A stretch of DNA of 26,772 bases, taken from NCBI GenBank assembly GCA_949123685.1, contig CASBHZ010000040.1, positions 1 through 26,772 of the forward strand. The letters are read 5' to 3'. Below the pieces are notes generated by a model. That model saw nothing but the letters and a program-made list of their open reading frames with translations, had not been told where the DNA came from and made no database searches. The stretch is from an uncultured Bacteroidales bacterium (GTDB lineage Bacteria > Bacteroidota > Bacteroidia > Bacteroidales > Muribaculaceae). The first letter of the stretch is position 1, and every line of letters starts with the position of its first letter. Shown one piece after another: positions 18,805-26,232 of the stretch. Position numbers and translations under genes: made by a program.

Positions 18805-19385
18805 TGGCTCTATACTTCGTGATGATAGATGGCGAACGGCGAGGTCCGTTCACCCTTGATGCCCTCCATGAGGCGGGTGTCACTCCCGATACGTATGTAT
18901 GGACCAAAGGAATGGATGATTGGGAACAGGCAGCAGATGTAGCAGACATATGCCGTTTTTATAGGCAGCGTATTTTTGACAAGATGCATCCTGTCCCGGA
19001 TCATAAAGGTGAACCGCAGTTACCGCAGGTGGAGGAGACTCCTCCGCCCGGTAGCGGCGGTTATCCGTTTCCCATGCCTCCGGATGAACCGGAGAATCCT
19101 GATCTTCCTCCCGCATCGTTGCTTGCCGTATCTGTTTTGCTGACGCTCCTGTGTTTCCCTCCTACCGGTTTTGTGGCTATATACTATTCCATGATGTCAA
19201 GGAAAGCTTGGGATCAGTGGACAAAGGGTGGGGCAGCAAATGATAAGGATCCAAATCTTTCCGGTGACCGGAAAGACTATAGACACATAGCTCATGATGC
19301 AGCCCGCAACGCCAAGATGTGGGTGGGGATAACATTGTTCCTTGGACTTATTCTTTATGCATTCCTTTTGAATATGAATGCCTAA
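18804..19385 (+). CDS. GYF_2 domain membrane protein with CD225-like segment (second of two)
   Basis: 193 aa. The GYF_2 domain at 1-50 (YFVMIDGERRGPFTLDAL, then DTYVWTKGMDDWEQAADV) is homologous to the domain of the preceding gene. A proline-rich linker at about 62-104 holds EETPPPGSGGYPFPMPPDEP. The membrane part at about 104-192, with LLCFPPTGFVAIYYSMMSRK and AKMWVGITLFLGLILY, matches the CD225/dispanin pattern of two helices with a short loop containing a conserved 'A...AKMW'. It starts on the last base of the upstream stop codon, so the two are translationally coupled and probably function together. They have similar layouts but divergent membrane parts, consistent with an old duplication. 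The aminotransferase gene follows after 43 nt. Confidence 0.85.
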   Translation: MALYFVMIDGERRGPFTLDALHEAGVTPDTYVWTKGMDDWEQAADVADICRFYRQRIFDKMHPVPDHKGEPQLPQVEETPPPGSGGYPFPMPPDEPENPDLPPASLLAVSVLLTLLCFPPTGFVAIYYSMMSRKAWDQWTKGGAANDKDPNLSGDRKDYRHIAHDAARNAKMWVGITLFLGLILYAFLLNMNA

Positions 19386-19428
19386 GGAATTGGTGATCAA
19401 TATAATACTTAAAACGACTGCTGTTTAG

Positions 19429-20586
19429 ATGAAATACGACTCTATTCTGCAAATGATTAGGGAGCGTTATGGCGCAAAAGATGGTGAGTTCATCCCTCTC
19501 CATGCCCCGACATTTGCCGGAAATGAAAAAAAATATCTTGAGGAGTGCATAGATTCCACATTCGTGTCGAGTGTGGGGGCTTTTGTTGACCGTTTCGAAC
19601 GGGATATGGCTGCATTTACGGGTGCGAAACGCGCTGTTGTGTGCGTAAGCGGCACAAATGCCCTTCACATGGGGCTTATGCTTGCCGGAGTGGAACGTGA
19701 CGATGAGGTGCTGACGCAGTCGTTATCGTTTATTGCCACTTGTAATGCCATATCTTATTTAGGAGCTTATCCGGTTTTCATAGATGTGGATTATGACACG
19801 ATGGGGCTTTCTCCAGTCGCGTTGCGTAGCTGGCTTGAAACAAACACGGAGAAAAGCGATGACGGCATACTATGTAACCGTAATACAAAACGCAGGATAA
19901 AGGCGGTTGTGCCTATGCACACGTTCGGGCATCCTTGCCGTATTGAAGAGATTGCCGATATCTGTAAGGAATATGGACTTGAACTCGTGGAGGATGCCGC
20001 CGAGAGTATAGGTTCATTTTATAAAGGGAAACACACCGGCACATTTGGGAAAGTGGGTGCCATAAGTTTCAACGGAAACAAGACGATAACAACCGGAGGA
20101 GGAGGAATGTTGCTCTTCAATGACGAGACGCTTGCCGATTATGCCAAACATCTTACCACACAGGCAAAAGTGCCTTCGCGCTGGGAGTTTATTCATGACC
20201 ACATCGGTTATAATTACCGTATGCCTAATATAAACGCGGCACTCGGTTGCGCCCAACTCGAAGAAATATCCAGTTTCCTTGCTTCAAAGAGGGAGACGGC
20301 TGATGTGTATAAGGCTTTTTTTGAGTCTGAGCCTTGCGGAATCCGGTTCATGTCGGAACCTGAAAATTCAATATCGAATTATTGGTTAAACGCGGTGACT
20401 TTCCCTTCTCGTGAAGAACGTGACAGTTTCTTGGAATATAGCAACGATCATGGTGTCATGACGCGTCCGGTATGGGAACTGATGTGGCGATTGCCGATGT
20501 TTAAGGATTGTGAACGCGATGCTCAAGATAATACGATAAGGCTTGCTGACACTATAGTGAATCTTCCTTCTTCCGTAAAATTATGA
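19429..20586 (+). CDS. LegC/DegT-family sugar aminotransferase
   Basis: 385 aa, PLP-dependent and cytoplasmic. It likely transfers an amino group to a 4-keto-6-deoxy nucleotide sugar (the UDP-GlcNAc-derived intermediate of legionaminic or related acids). Seen directly: SGTNALHMGLMLAGV for phosphate binding, LVEDAAESIGSFYKG with Asp189 for the PLP pyridine nitrogen, and ISFNGNKTITTGGGG with Lys218 as the Schiff-base lysine. The first residues (MKYDSILQMIRERYG) and 'FIPLHAPTFAGNEKKYLEEC' are typical of the LegC branch. It opens a four-gene sugar block with short gaps (4, 31 and 15 nt). The 4,6-dehydratase that would make its substrate is not in the window. I am sure of the family and less sure of the exact sugar. 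Confidence 0.88.
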   Translation: MKYDSILQMIRERYGAKDGEFIPLHAPTFAGNEKKYLEECIDSTFVSSVGAFVDRFERDMAAFTGAKRAVVCVSGTNALHMGLMLAGVERDDEVLTQSLSFIATCNAISYLGAYPVFIDVDYDTMGLSPVALRSWLETNTEKSDDGILCNRNTKRRIKAVVPMHTFGHPCRIEEIADICKEYGLELVEDAAESIGSFYKGKHTGTFGKVGAISFNGNKTITTGGGGMLLFNDETLADYAKHLTTQAKVPSRWEFIHDHIGYNYRMPNINAALGCAQLEEISSFLASKRETADVYKAFFESEPCGIRFMSEPENSISNYWLNAVTFPSREERDSFLEYSNDHGVMTRPVWELMWRLPMFKDCERDAQDNTIRLADTIVNLPSSVKL

Positions 20587-20590
20587 CATT

Positions 20591-21223
20591 ATGCCTAAAG
20601 ATTTGATATTGGTAGGTGGAGGCGGTCATTGCCGCTCTGTGATAGATGCCGCGGAAAGTGCCGGATATAAGATACGGGGGATTATTGATCTTCCGGAGTT
20701 TGTAGGCAGTGAAGTCTCGGGTTATCCGGTGATCGGTTCAGACGATGACATCCCCCATTTTGTGGACGATTGTGAATTTGTGGTCACGCTCGGTGCAATA
20801 GAGAACGCCGTGCCGAGACATAAACTTCACTGCCGCATAAAGGAGGCTGGAGGTAAGTTGGCGACTGTCGTGGCTTCAACAGCTTATTTGTCACCCCGTG
20901 CATCGGTGGGCGACGGCACGGTGCTGTTGCATCAGTCGGTAGTAAATTCCGCTGCAAAGGTGGGGGAAAGTGTGATTGTCAATACCGGCGCTATTGTGGA
21001 GCATGATGCCTGTGTCGGTGATCTGACACACATATCTACGGGTGCCAAAATCAATGGTGCCTGCCGTGTTGGTTCGCGTTGCTTTATCGGTAGCGGAGCC
21101 GTGATGGTGCAGGGGGTTGCGGCAGGCGATGACGTGTTTCTCGGAGCCGGATCACTGTTGGCTAAGGACGCCCCGGATGCCGGCACTTATGTAGGTTTCC
21201 CGGCAAGGAGGGTTAAAGGATAA
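20591..21223 (+). CDS. NeuD/PglD/LegH-like sugar acetyltransferase
   Basis: 210 aa, cytoplasmic. It probably acetylates the amino group made by the upstream aminotransferase, using acetyl-CoA. Residues 1-70 form the small N-terminal Rossmann-like domain (LILVGGGGHCRSVIDAAESA), followed by left-handed beta-helix hexapeptide repeats from about 100 to 200 (SVGDGTVLLHQSVV, GESVIVNTGAIVEHD). His138 in VEHDACVGD is the catalytic base position known from PglD. The C-terminus TYVGFPARRVKG is typical. It starts 4 nt after the aminotransferase stop, so the two are tightly linked. In sialic acid loci the same family is called NeuD; the neighbouring aminotransferase favours an N-acetyltransferase role in a diamino sugar route. 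Confidence 0.86.
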   Translation: MPKDLILVGGGGHCRSVIDAAESAGYKIRGIIDLPEFVGSEVSGYPVIGSDDDIPHFVDDCEFVVTLGAIENAVPRHKLHCRIKEAGGKLATVVASTAYLSPRASVGDGTVLLHQSVVNSAAKVGESVIVNTGAIVEHDACVGDLTHISTGAKINGACRVGSRCFIGSGAVMVQGVAAGDDVFLGAGSLLAKDAPDAGTYVGFPARRVKG

Positions 21224-21254
21224 TTTAAGAATAAAACACTTACTTAATTACAGG

Positions 21255-22265
21255 ATGATCAGGATTATTGCGGAGGCAGGGGTCAATCACAACGGGTCGC
21301 TTGATATGGCGATGCGGCTTGTTGATGCTGCTGCAGAAGCCGGTGTCGACTACGTTAAGTTTCAAACTTTCAAGGCTGAAAACCTTGTGACTAAAGATGC
21401 TCGCAAGGCGGAATATCAGGAACATAACACCGGTGATGTTACAGATTCCCAATTTTCTATGCTTAAACGGCTTGAACTCGGTAAAGCCGAGCATATCAAG
21501 CTTATGGATTATTGCAAAGAGAAAGGGATAAGGTTCCTTTCCACCGCTTTTGATCTTGAAAGTGTGGATTTTCTGCATGACCTCGGTATTGACCTGTGGA
21601 AGATTCCATCCGGTGAAATCACGAATTATCCATATCTTCGGAAGATAGCCGGATATAATGAGGAAGTCGTGATGTCTACCGGAATGTGTGAAGTTTCTGA
21701 CGTCGCAGCGGCAATGAATGCTCTGGCTGAGAATGGTCAGGATCTTGCCAAGGTGACGCTCCTTCACTGCAACACCCAGTATCCCACACCTATGGCAGAC
21801 GTGAATCTGCGGGCGATGCTCTCCTTGCGTGACTTCTCGGAGAAAGTGGGTTTCTCCGATCATACTGTCGGAATAGAAATTCCGGTTGCGGCTGCCGCTC
21901 TTGGCGCAACGGTGATTGAGAAGCATTTCACACTTTCCCGCGACCTTCCGGGACCCGATCACCTGGCATCGCTTGAACCTATGGAACTTAAGGCAATGGT
22001 CGCGGCGATAAGGAATGTAGAGACAGCTCTCGGTGACGGACGTAAGCGAGTGTCTCCTTCGGAGTCTGCGAATGTTGCAGTGGCTCGTAAAAGCATTGTC
22101 GCTTCCTGCAATATAAAGAGAGGAGAGGTGCTGACAGAAAACAATATGACGGCAAAGCGCCCCGGACATGGCATTTCACCGATGAGATGGCGGGAGGTCG
22201 AAGGCACCTGTGCAATCCGTGATTTCAATCCCGACGAAATGATTGAAATCGATGATATTCTCTAA
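21255..22265 (+). CDS. N-acetylneuraminate/legionaminate-type synthase
   Basis: 336 aa. It condenses a six-carbon amino sugar with phosphoenolpyruvate to make a nine-carbon nonulosonic acid. The TIM-barrel part begins IRIIAEAGVNHNGSLDMAMR and has KIPSGEITNYPYLRKIA. It carries His203 (FSDHTVG) and His224 (IEKHFT), which correspond to the metal-binding histidines of NeuB. The C-terminal SAF (antifreeze-like) domain from about 280 includes 'IKRGEVLTENNMTAKRPGHG'. The substrate-side motif reads HCNTQYPTP; legionaminate synthases usually have a glutamate (TTEYP) and sialate synthases other residues, so the product (sialic, legionaminic or another) cannot be settled here. It sits between the acetyltransferase and the 2-epimerase, as expected for a synthesis operon. 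Confidence 0.9.
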   Translation: MIRIIAEAGVNHNGSLDMAMRLVDAAAEAGVDYVKFQTFKAENLVTKDARKAEYQEHNTGDVTDSQFSMLKRLELGKAEHIKLMDYCKEKGIRFLSTAFDLESVDFLHDLGIDLWKIPSGEITNYPYLRKIAGYNEEVVMSTGMCEVSDVAAAMNALAENGQDLAKVTLLHCNTQYPTPMADVNLRAMLSLRDFSEKVGFSDHTVGIEIPVAAAALGATVIEKHFTLSRDLPGPDHLASLEPMELKAMVAAIRNVETALGDGRKRVSPSESANVAVARKSIVASCNIKRGEVLTENNMTAKRPGHGISPMRWREVEGTCAIRDFNPDEMIEIDDIL

Positions 22266-22280
22266 TATATAAACACCTTA

Positions 22281-23489
22281 TTGAAATTGCGTAAGATTTG
22301 TGTCGTTACCGGAACCCGTGCCGAATATGGAATCCTCAGCGGATTAATGAAAAGGCTTAAGGATACAGATGGCGTGTGCCTTCAGATTGTTGCCACCAAC
22401 ATGCATCTGTCGGCTGCCTATGGCATGACTGTGAATGAAATTATAGAAGACGGTTTTGATGTTGATGTCAGGATTCCATTGCCGCTTGATGATGATTCCC
22501 ATTGCGGCACTGTCAAGGCAATGAGTGTTGCCATGTCTGGATTCGCAGATGCCTTCTTCCGTTTGGCTCCCGATCTTGTGTTGATACTTGGGGACCGTTA
22601 CGAGATATTGGCGGCGGCTTCCGCCGCTATGATATTCGGCATACCTGTGGCTCACCTTCACGGAGGGGAAATCACGGAAGGCGCTTATGACGATTCAATC
22701 AGGCATGCCATAACAAAACTTTCGACATTTCATTTTACTTCCACTGAGGAGTATCGCCGGAGGGTGATTCAGATGGGGGAAGAACCGGAGAGGGTATTCA
22801 ATGCCGGAAGCCCTGCCGTGGATGCTATCACTCATTTTACGCCTATGACGAGGGTTGAATTGGAGAATAGCCTCGGTGTGTCTCTTGCCGAAGAATTTGT
22901 TGTCGTCACTTTTCATCCCGTCACCATGCAGCCTGGAGAGGCGTCGTTGCAGACAACGGCTTTGTTGGAAGCCTTGGAAACGGTTGTATTGAAAGATGCA
23001 GAGGAGGGTGTAGTGAGTGTCTTGTTTACTATGCCCAATTCAGACACGGAAGGCAGGGCGGTGGCAGCACTTGTCGGGGATTGGTGCGGGGAAAGTGTCG
23101 GACGAGCCATTGCAGTCAAGTCATTGGGACGGGACCGCTACTATTCCGCATTGGCGCATGCTGCAGCAGTTATTGGCAATTCATCGAGCGGAATAATAGA
23201 GGCTCCATCGTTCGGGATTCCGACTCTTGATATAGGTGACCGGCAGAAAGGGCGCACAAGGGGTAATACGGTCATTGGATGCGTTCCGGAGAGGGATGGC
23301 ATCATTTCCGGTTTGGAGCGTGTTCTGTCGGCTGAGGTGAGAGAATTTTGTTATAATAATGGAAATAATCCTTATCATAAACCGGGCACGGTTGAGTTTA
23401 TTCATGAAAAACTGTTGGGTCTGCCGTTACATCGGTGCATGACCAAAAGCTTCTACGATCTTGATCACTTTTTTATTGACAAGCTATGA
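22281..23489 (+). CDS. UDP-sugar 2-epimerase (hydrolysing), NeuC/LegG type
   Basis: 402 aa. It releases UDP from UDP-GlcNAc or the diacetyl-bacillosamine form, while inverting C2 to give the ManNAc-type precursor for the synthase next door. Evidence: KICVVTGTRAEYGILSGLMK at the N-terminus, HLHGGEITEGAYDDSIRHAI in the middle and GNSSSGIIEAPSFGIPTLDI near the end, all NeuC hallmarks. The core begins within five residues of the start, so the TTG at 22281 (or the next TTG at 22287) must be the start; there is no ATG before the core motif. The stop overlaps the regulator start as ATGA, so the Crp/Fnr gene is probably translated from the same message. The exact substrate is undetermined. Confidence 0.88.
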   Translation: MKLRKICVVTGTRAEYGILSGLMKRLKDTDGVCLQIVATNMHLSAAYGMTVNEIIEDGFDVDVRIPLPLDDDSHCGTVKAMSVAMSGFADAFFRLAPDLVLILGDRYEILAAASAAMIFGIPVAHLHGGEITEGAYDDSIRHAITKLSTFHFTSTEEYRRRVIQMGEEPERVFNAGSPAVDAITHFTPMTRVELENSLGVSLAEEFVVVTFHPVTMQPGEASLQTTALLEALETVVLKDAEEGVVSVLFTMPNSDTEGRAVAALVGDWCGESVGRAIAVKSLGRDRYYSALAHAAAVIGNSSSGIIEAPSFGIPTLDIGDRQKGRTRGNTVIGCVPERDGIISGLERVLSAEVREFCYNNGNNPYHKPGTVEFIHEKLLGLPLHRCMTKSFYDLDHFFIDKL

Positions 23490-24079
23490 GAAACCTCGAT
23501 AAATTGATAGACCTTATTTCGGATGAGGCAAAGATCCGCCTTCCGAGAGAAATGTGGCAAGAACTGTTCTTTTATGCATCGGTCCGGTCACTTAAACGGC
23601 GCGAAGCCTTGATTGATGCCGGCGAGTATGATCCCGACGTTTATTTTGTTGCATCCGGTCTTATAAGGGGCACGTTTATGGATAAGACGTCAGAGCGTAC
23701 GGCAGGTTTTGCGTTGCCGGGCACGTTGCTCATATCTTTCCATTGTTTTTACGAGCAGGACGCATCATATTATCGTTTTGAAGCGTGTGTGCCTTCGAAA
23801 GTGGTCAGGATTCCGTCAGCCGTGTTCAGAATGATGACAGAAAAGTATCACCAGTTCGCCCTTTGGGTAATGGAGGCGAATCAGAACCAGCTTTATCATG
23901 CAGAACTGAAAAACCGGCTTATATCCGGAGATGCCAAAGAGAGGTTGCGACAGCTGATCGAGGGTTGGCCGGAAATTATACTCAAAGTCTCTTCCAAGCA
24001 CCTTGCTTCATATCTTGGTATAACCGAGGTGCATTTGAGCCGCATAAAAAGCGAGATATTAAAGGAGGGTAAAAAATGA
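23486..24079 (+). CDS. Crp/Fnr-family transcriptional regulator
   Basis: 197 aa. Residues about 20-125 form a cyclic-nucleotide-binding-type beta-roll (ALIDAGEYDPDVYFVASGLIRG), and about 155-195 form the helix-turn-helix (VSSKHLASYLGITEVHLSRI). The fold is the short Bacteroidota variety. I saw no cysteine cluster of the FNR iron-sulphur type and no clear cAMP-contacting motif, so the ligand is unknown. It overlaps the 2-epimerase gene by four bases and directly precedes an intergenic region with a TTAAC-N4-GTTAA dyad, the same half-site spacing as FNR sites (5-4-5), so autoregulation or control of the next gene is a reasonable hypothesis. This is inference; no binding data exist in the sequence. 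Confidence 0.88.
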   Translation: MRNLDKLIDLISDEAKIRLPREMWQELFFYASVRSLKRREALIDAGEYDPDVYFVASGLIRGTFMDKTSERTAGFALPGTLLISFHCFYEQDASYYRFEACVPSKVVRIPSAVFRMMTEKYHQFALWVMEANQNQLYHAELKNRLISGDAKERLRQLIEGWPEIILKVSSKHLASYLGITEVHLSRIKSEILKEGKK

Positions 24080-24082
24080 TTT

Positions 24083-24098
24083 GTTAACATGGGTTAAC
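24083..24098. promoter_or_regulatory. GTTAAC-N4-GTTAAC dyad, candidate Crp/Fnr-type operator
   Basis: Two GTTAAC hexamers 10 bp apart centre to centre form a perfect dyad, with core TTAAC-ATGG-GTTAA at 24084-24097. The spacing equals that of FNR-family sites. It lies just after the stop of a Crp/Fnr gene and about 20 nt upstream of a -7-like TAACTTTA at 24120-24127, near where the -33 element would be. Confidence 0.5.
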
Positions 24099-24137
24099 GT
24101 TTCAGGAATTTTATTGTAATAACTTTACAGCGAAAGC

Positions 24138-24155
24138 TTGATGTGCGCACATCAA
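24138..24155. promoter_or_regulatory. 18-bp perfect palindrome upstream of the BACON-like gene
   Basis: TTGATGTGCGCACATCAA, with no mismatches. It ends 29 nt before the ATG at 24185 and begins 10 nt after the possible -7 element, so it is near or just after the start of transcription. No U-run follows, so a terminator is unlikely. An operator or a leader hairpin (7-bp stem, GCGC loop) are the options. Confidence 0.55.
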
Positions 24156-24184
24156 AAACAGTTATTCATTAAATTCCAGAGACT

Positions 24185-25858
24185 ATGAAAAGAATTAGCC
24201 TATTACTTGTGGCGTTGTCTGCCACATCTCTTGTGTCATTATCTCAGTCCATGCTGATGGAATTGCCCGGAAAGGTAATGTCGGAAACAGGCAGCCATTC
24301 CGAACACAATGAAGGAAGACTTGTCAGCACATTGTCGAAACGAGATAAAACCCGCGCGTCGGATCTTGACGTAACAGCCGTTACATATAATGAGCCGGCG
24401 AATCTTTTCACAATGGGTTACACCCCAAATTTAAGTTATTACAGCCATGTCATAAGACGCGGTGCGGCATATAGTGCCCAGACATGGAGAAACACCTCGG
24501 ACGCACTTGAGGCGGAAGGTTATTCTTTTGTATGGACATATGATTCTCCTGAAGGTCCGGGACAAGGTGGGTTATTGTTAAATTCGAACACAAAAGATCT
24601 TACAGTGACATATCCCTTCAATAACGGCTGGTGGTGTGCCCCTGTGTTGTCTGCGAAAAAAATGGCTGAATTAACATATTCACCCTCTTTCAAATATAGA
24701 TTCGGAGGTCCAAGTGTCATAATTTTCAATGAAGGCGCTTTGGATTTTGGCATGACAACTTATTCTGAGATGCTATATAGGGATGTTAACGGCAAAAGAA
24801 CAACTACATTCGGATCTCTCAAGTATCTGCCCACGGCAAGCGACCCATATTCGGTTACGAAATGGACCCCGGTCTTCCCGGATAAGAAGGATTTGAAAAT
24901 GAAAGGTTTCTATAATATTTTCCATAAACCGGATGCACCCTACGCAATAACCAAGATCTGGGGATGGATAGAATATACAGCATTAAAGGAGACAAAACTG
25001 ACAATGACCCTTTATAAACTTGATGAGAAGGGTGAACCTACAGATGAGGTCATTGCTGTTGGAGAGAATATAATAAAGGCAGGGACGGATAAATCAATAT
25101 TGTTCAATCTCAAACGCCCCGGAAGGGATGGCGACATGTCTCCAATAACCATAGATTGCGGTTTTATAGCCGTTTTGGAGGGATTTTCCACAGAGGGAGC
25201 TTTCTCTAAATTGCAGCCGATATTAGGATCCGGCACTGTATGGGAAGGTGGAGATGAATGCCCTTGGGCATATAACTGCGGTGTAATGTTGTCTTGGAAT
25301 GAAGGTGGTGCTGAAAAACAGGGATATTTCCATGACAGTAAGATATATGACGAAGGCAGGGGGAGCACAAAGAAACTTTGTGCATGTGATTTCTTATGGA
25401 TGGTTGATGGGGATTTTGCCTGGATTTTTGAGAAATCCGGTATCTCGGAATTGACAATACCGTTGACAGGAGGTTCGGAGAACCTTACGTTCAACACATA
25501 TTATCCATTGAATGACACCAATGTGACGATTACGAAAGATGCAGAATGGCTTGATTTCTCAGTTTCAGCAGCATCTGAAGTTGCATCTGATAATGGACTA
25601 AAAGTGACTGCATCCCCGTCAGATGAAGCCCGCGAGGGGTATATCACCATCTCCGGACCTGCCATGAATTATGTTTTGAAGGTTAAGCAGACGGATTCAT
25701 CCGCAGTGGAGAGTATTTCCGTAGATGACATGATAATTGCCACGGAGTATATGGATATTGCAGGAAGGATGCTTGATTCTGCTCCATCGAAAGGAGTCTT
25801 CATAAAGGTAGACATTTATTCAAATGGAGAACGGAAAGTGTCGAAATGTATTAATTAA
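24185..25858 (+). CDS. Secreted BACON-like protein with C-terminal sorting-type tail
   Basis: 557 aa. MKRISLLLVALSATSLVSLS is the signal sequence. The large central part (about 60-415) has no recognised enzyme signature but includes aromatic-rich stretches (VTYPFNNGWWCAPVL; KIWGWIEYTALKETKLTMTL). Residues about 421-503 look like a BACON/Ig-like domain (ELTIPLTGGSENLTFNTYYP, 'NVTITKDAEWLDFSVS', 'EAREGYITIS'). The tail at about 507-557 resembles a degenerate type IX-like sorting domain (EYMDIAGRMLDSAPSKGVFI, then SNGERKVSKCIN). It is preceded by two dyads next to a Crp/Fnr gene and followed by a strong terminator, so it is probably a single-gene transcript. The function is unknown; surface carbohydrate or protein binding is a guess. 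Confidence 0.82.
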   Translation: MKRISLLLVALSATSLVSLSQSMLMELPGKVMSETGSHSEHNEGRLVSTLSKRDKTRASDLDVTAVTYNEPANLFTMGYTPNLSYYSHVIRRGAAYSAQTWRNTSDALEAEGYSFVWTYDSPEGPGQGGLLLNSNTKDLTVTYPFNNGWWCAPVLSAKKMAELTYSPSFKYRFGGPSVIIFNEGALDFGMTTYSEMLYRDVNGKRTTTFGSLKYLPTASDPYSVTKWTPVFPDKKDLKMKGFYNIFHKPDAPYAITKIWGWIEYTALKETKLTMTLYKLDEKGEPTDEVIAVGENIIKAGTDKSILFNLKRPGRDGDMSPITIDCGFIAVLEGFSTEGAFSKLQPILGSGTVWEGGDECPWAYNCGVMLSWNEGGAEKQGYFHDSKIYDEGRGSTKKLCACDFLWMVDGDFAWIFEKSGISELTIPLTGGSENLTFNTYYPLNDTNVTITKDAEWLDFSVSAASEVASDNGLKVTASPSDEAREGYITISGPAMNYVLKVKQTDSSAVESISVDDMIIATEYMDIAGRMLDSAPSKGVFIKVDIYSNGERKVSKCIN

Positions 25859-25888
25859 GTGGTAATTAAATAGTTATTTAGTTGATAT

Positions 25889-25924
25889 AGAGGCGGTATC
25901 ATGAATTTTAATGATATCGCCTCT
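25889..25924 (+). terminator. Rho-independent terminator after the BACON-like gene
   Basis: A 14-bp stem including one G-U pair: GAGGCGGTATCAT at 25890-25902 against ATGATATCGCCTC at 25911-25923, plus an outer A-T pair, with an 8-nt loop. It is followed by T-rich sequence with a run of seven T at 25938-25944. It lies 30 nt after the stop codon. Confidence 0.85.
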
Positions 25925-26031
25925 TGAATTTTATTTGTTTTTTTAATTTGTTATTTTAGGTTAATTTTAGCTGTCAGAATTAATGAAAATAGGGAAATTA
26001 TTATGTAATAGTTAATTTCTTTATGCATTTT

Positions 26032-26061
26032 TTTGGAATATCATTTATTTTACTAACTTTG
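26032..26061 (+). promoter_or_regulatory. Probable sigma-ABfr promoter for the S8 protease gene
   Basis: TTTG at 26032-26035, 18 nt, then TAACTTTG at 26054-26061, an exact match to TAnnTTTG with spacing one short of the usual 19-21. The predicted start is near 26067, leaving a leader of about 165 nt. Confidence 0.65.
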
Positions 26062-26130
26062 CATATAAATATTATTTTCTTTGTATAAAAGCGTAAGAGA
26101 TTTTTTAGATCTCGTATCCTTTAGTAATTG

Positions 26131-26157
26131 ACACGCTACATGAATTTGATGGCGTGT
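26131..26157 (+). promoter_or_regulatory. Leader hairpin upstream of the S8 protease gene
   Basis: ACACGC (26131-26136) pairs with GCGTGT (26152-26157), extended at both ends by G-U and A-T pairs to about 9 bp, with an 11-nt loop. It would lie in the mRNA leader. Its function is not evident; no known riboswitch was recognised. Confidence 0.4.
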
Positions 26158-26232
26158 TTAAGAAGTAGGGACAAATTTATATCAGGAAGTAATCTTTTAA
26201 ATATTTTTTAAACAATTAAACAACAACAGCTT

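Larger units (their letters stand above)
25859..26232. other. AT-rich intergenic region with terminator, promoter and leader
   Basis: No gene seen. It holds, in order, the terminator at 25889-25924 with its T-run to 25944, an AT-rich stretch, the promoter at 26032-26061, and a leader of about 165 nt with a hairpin at 26131-26157 and a smaller GAGAT/ATCTC stem near 26100. Confidence 0.75.

Noticed and set aside
24063..24087. AGGAGG followed by ATG and a three-codon frame
   Set aside because: The sequence is the coding end of the Crp/Fnr gene; the frame stops after three codons and the motif match is probably chance.
24138..24155. The 18-bp palindrome as a terminator of the Crp/Fnr gene
   Set aside because: It is followed by AAAAACAG and not by a T-run, so the terminator reading is weak; an operator or leader hairpin is preferred.
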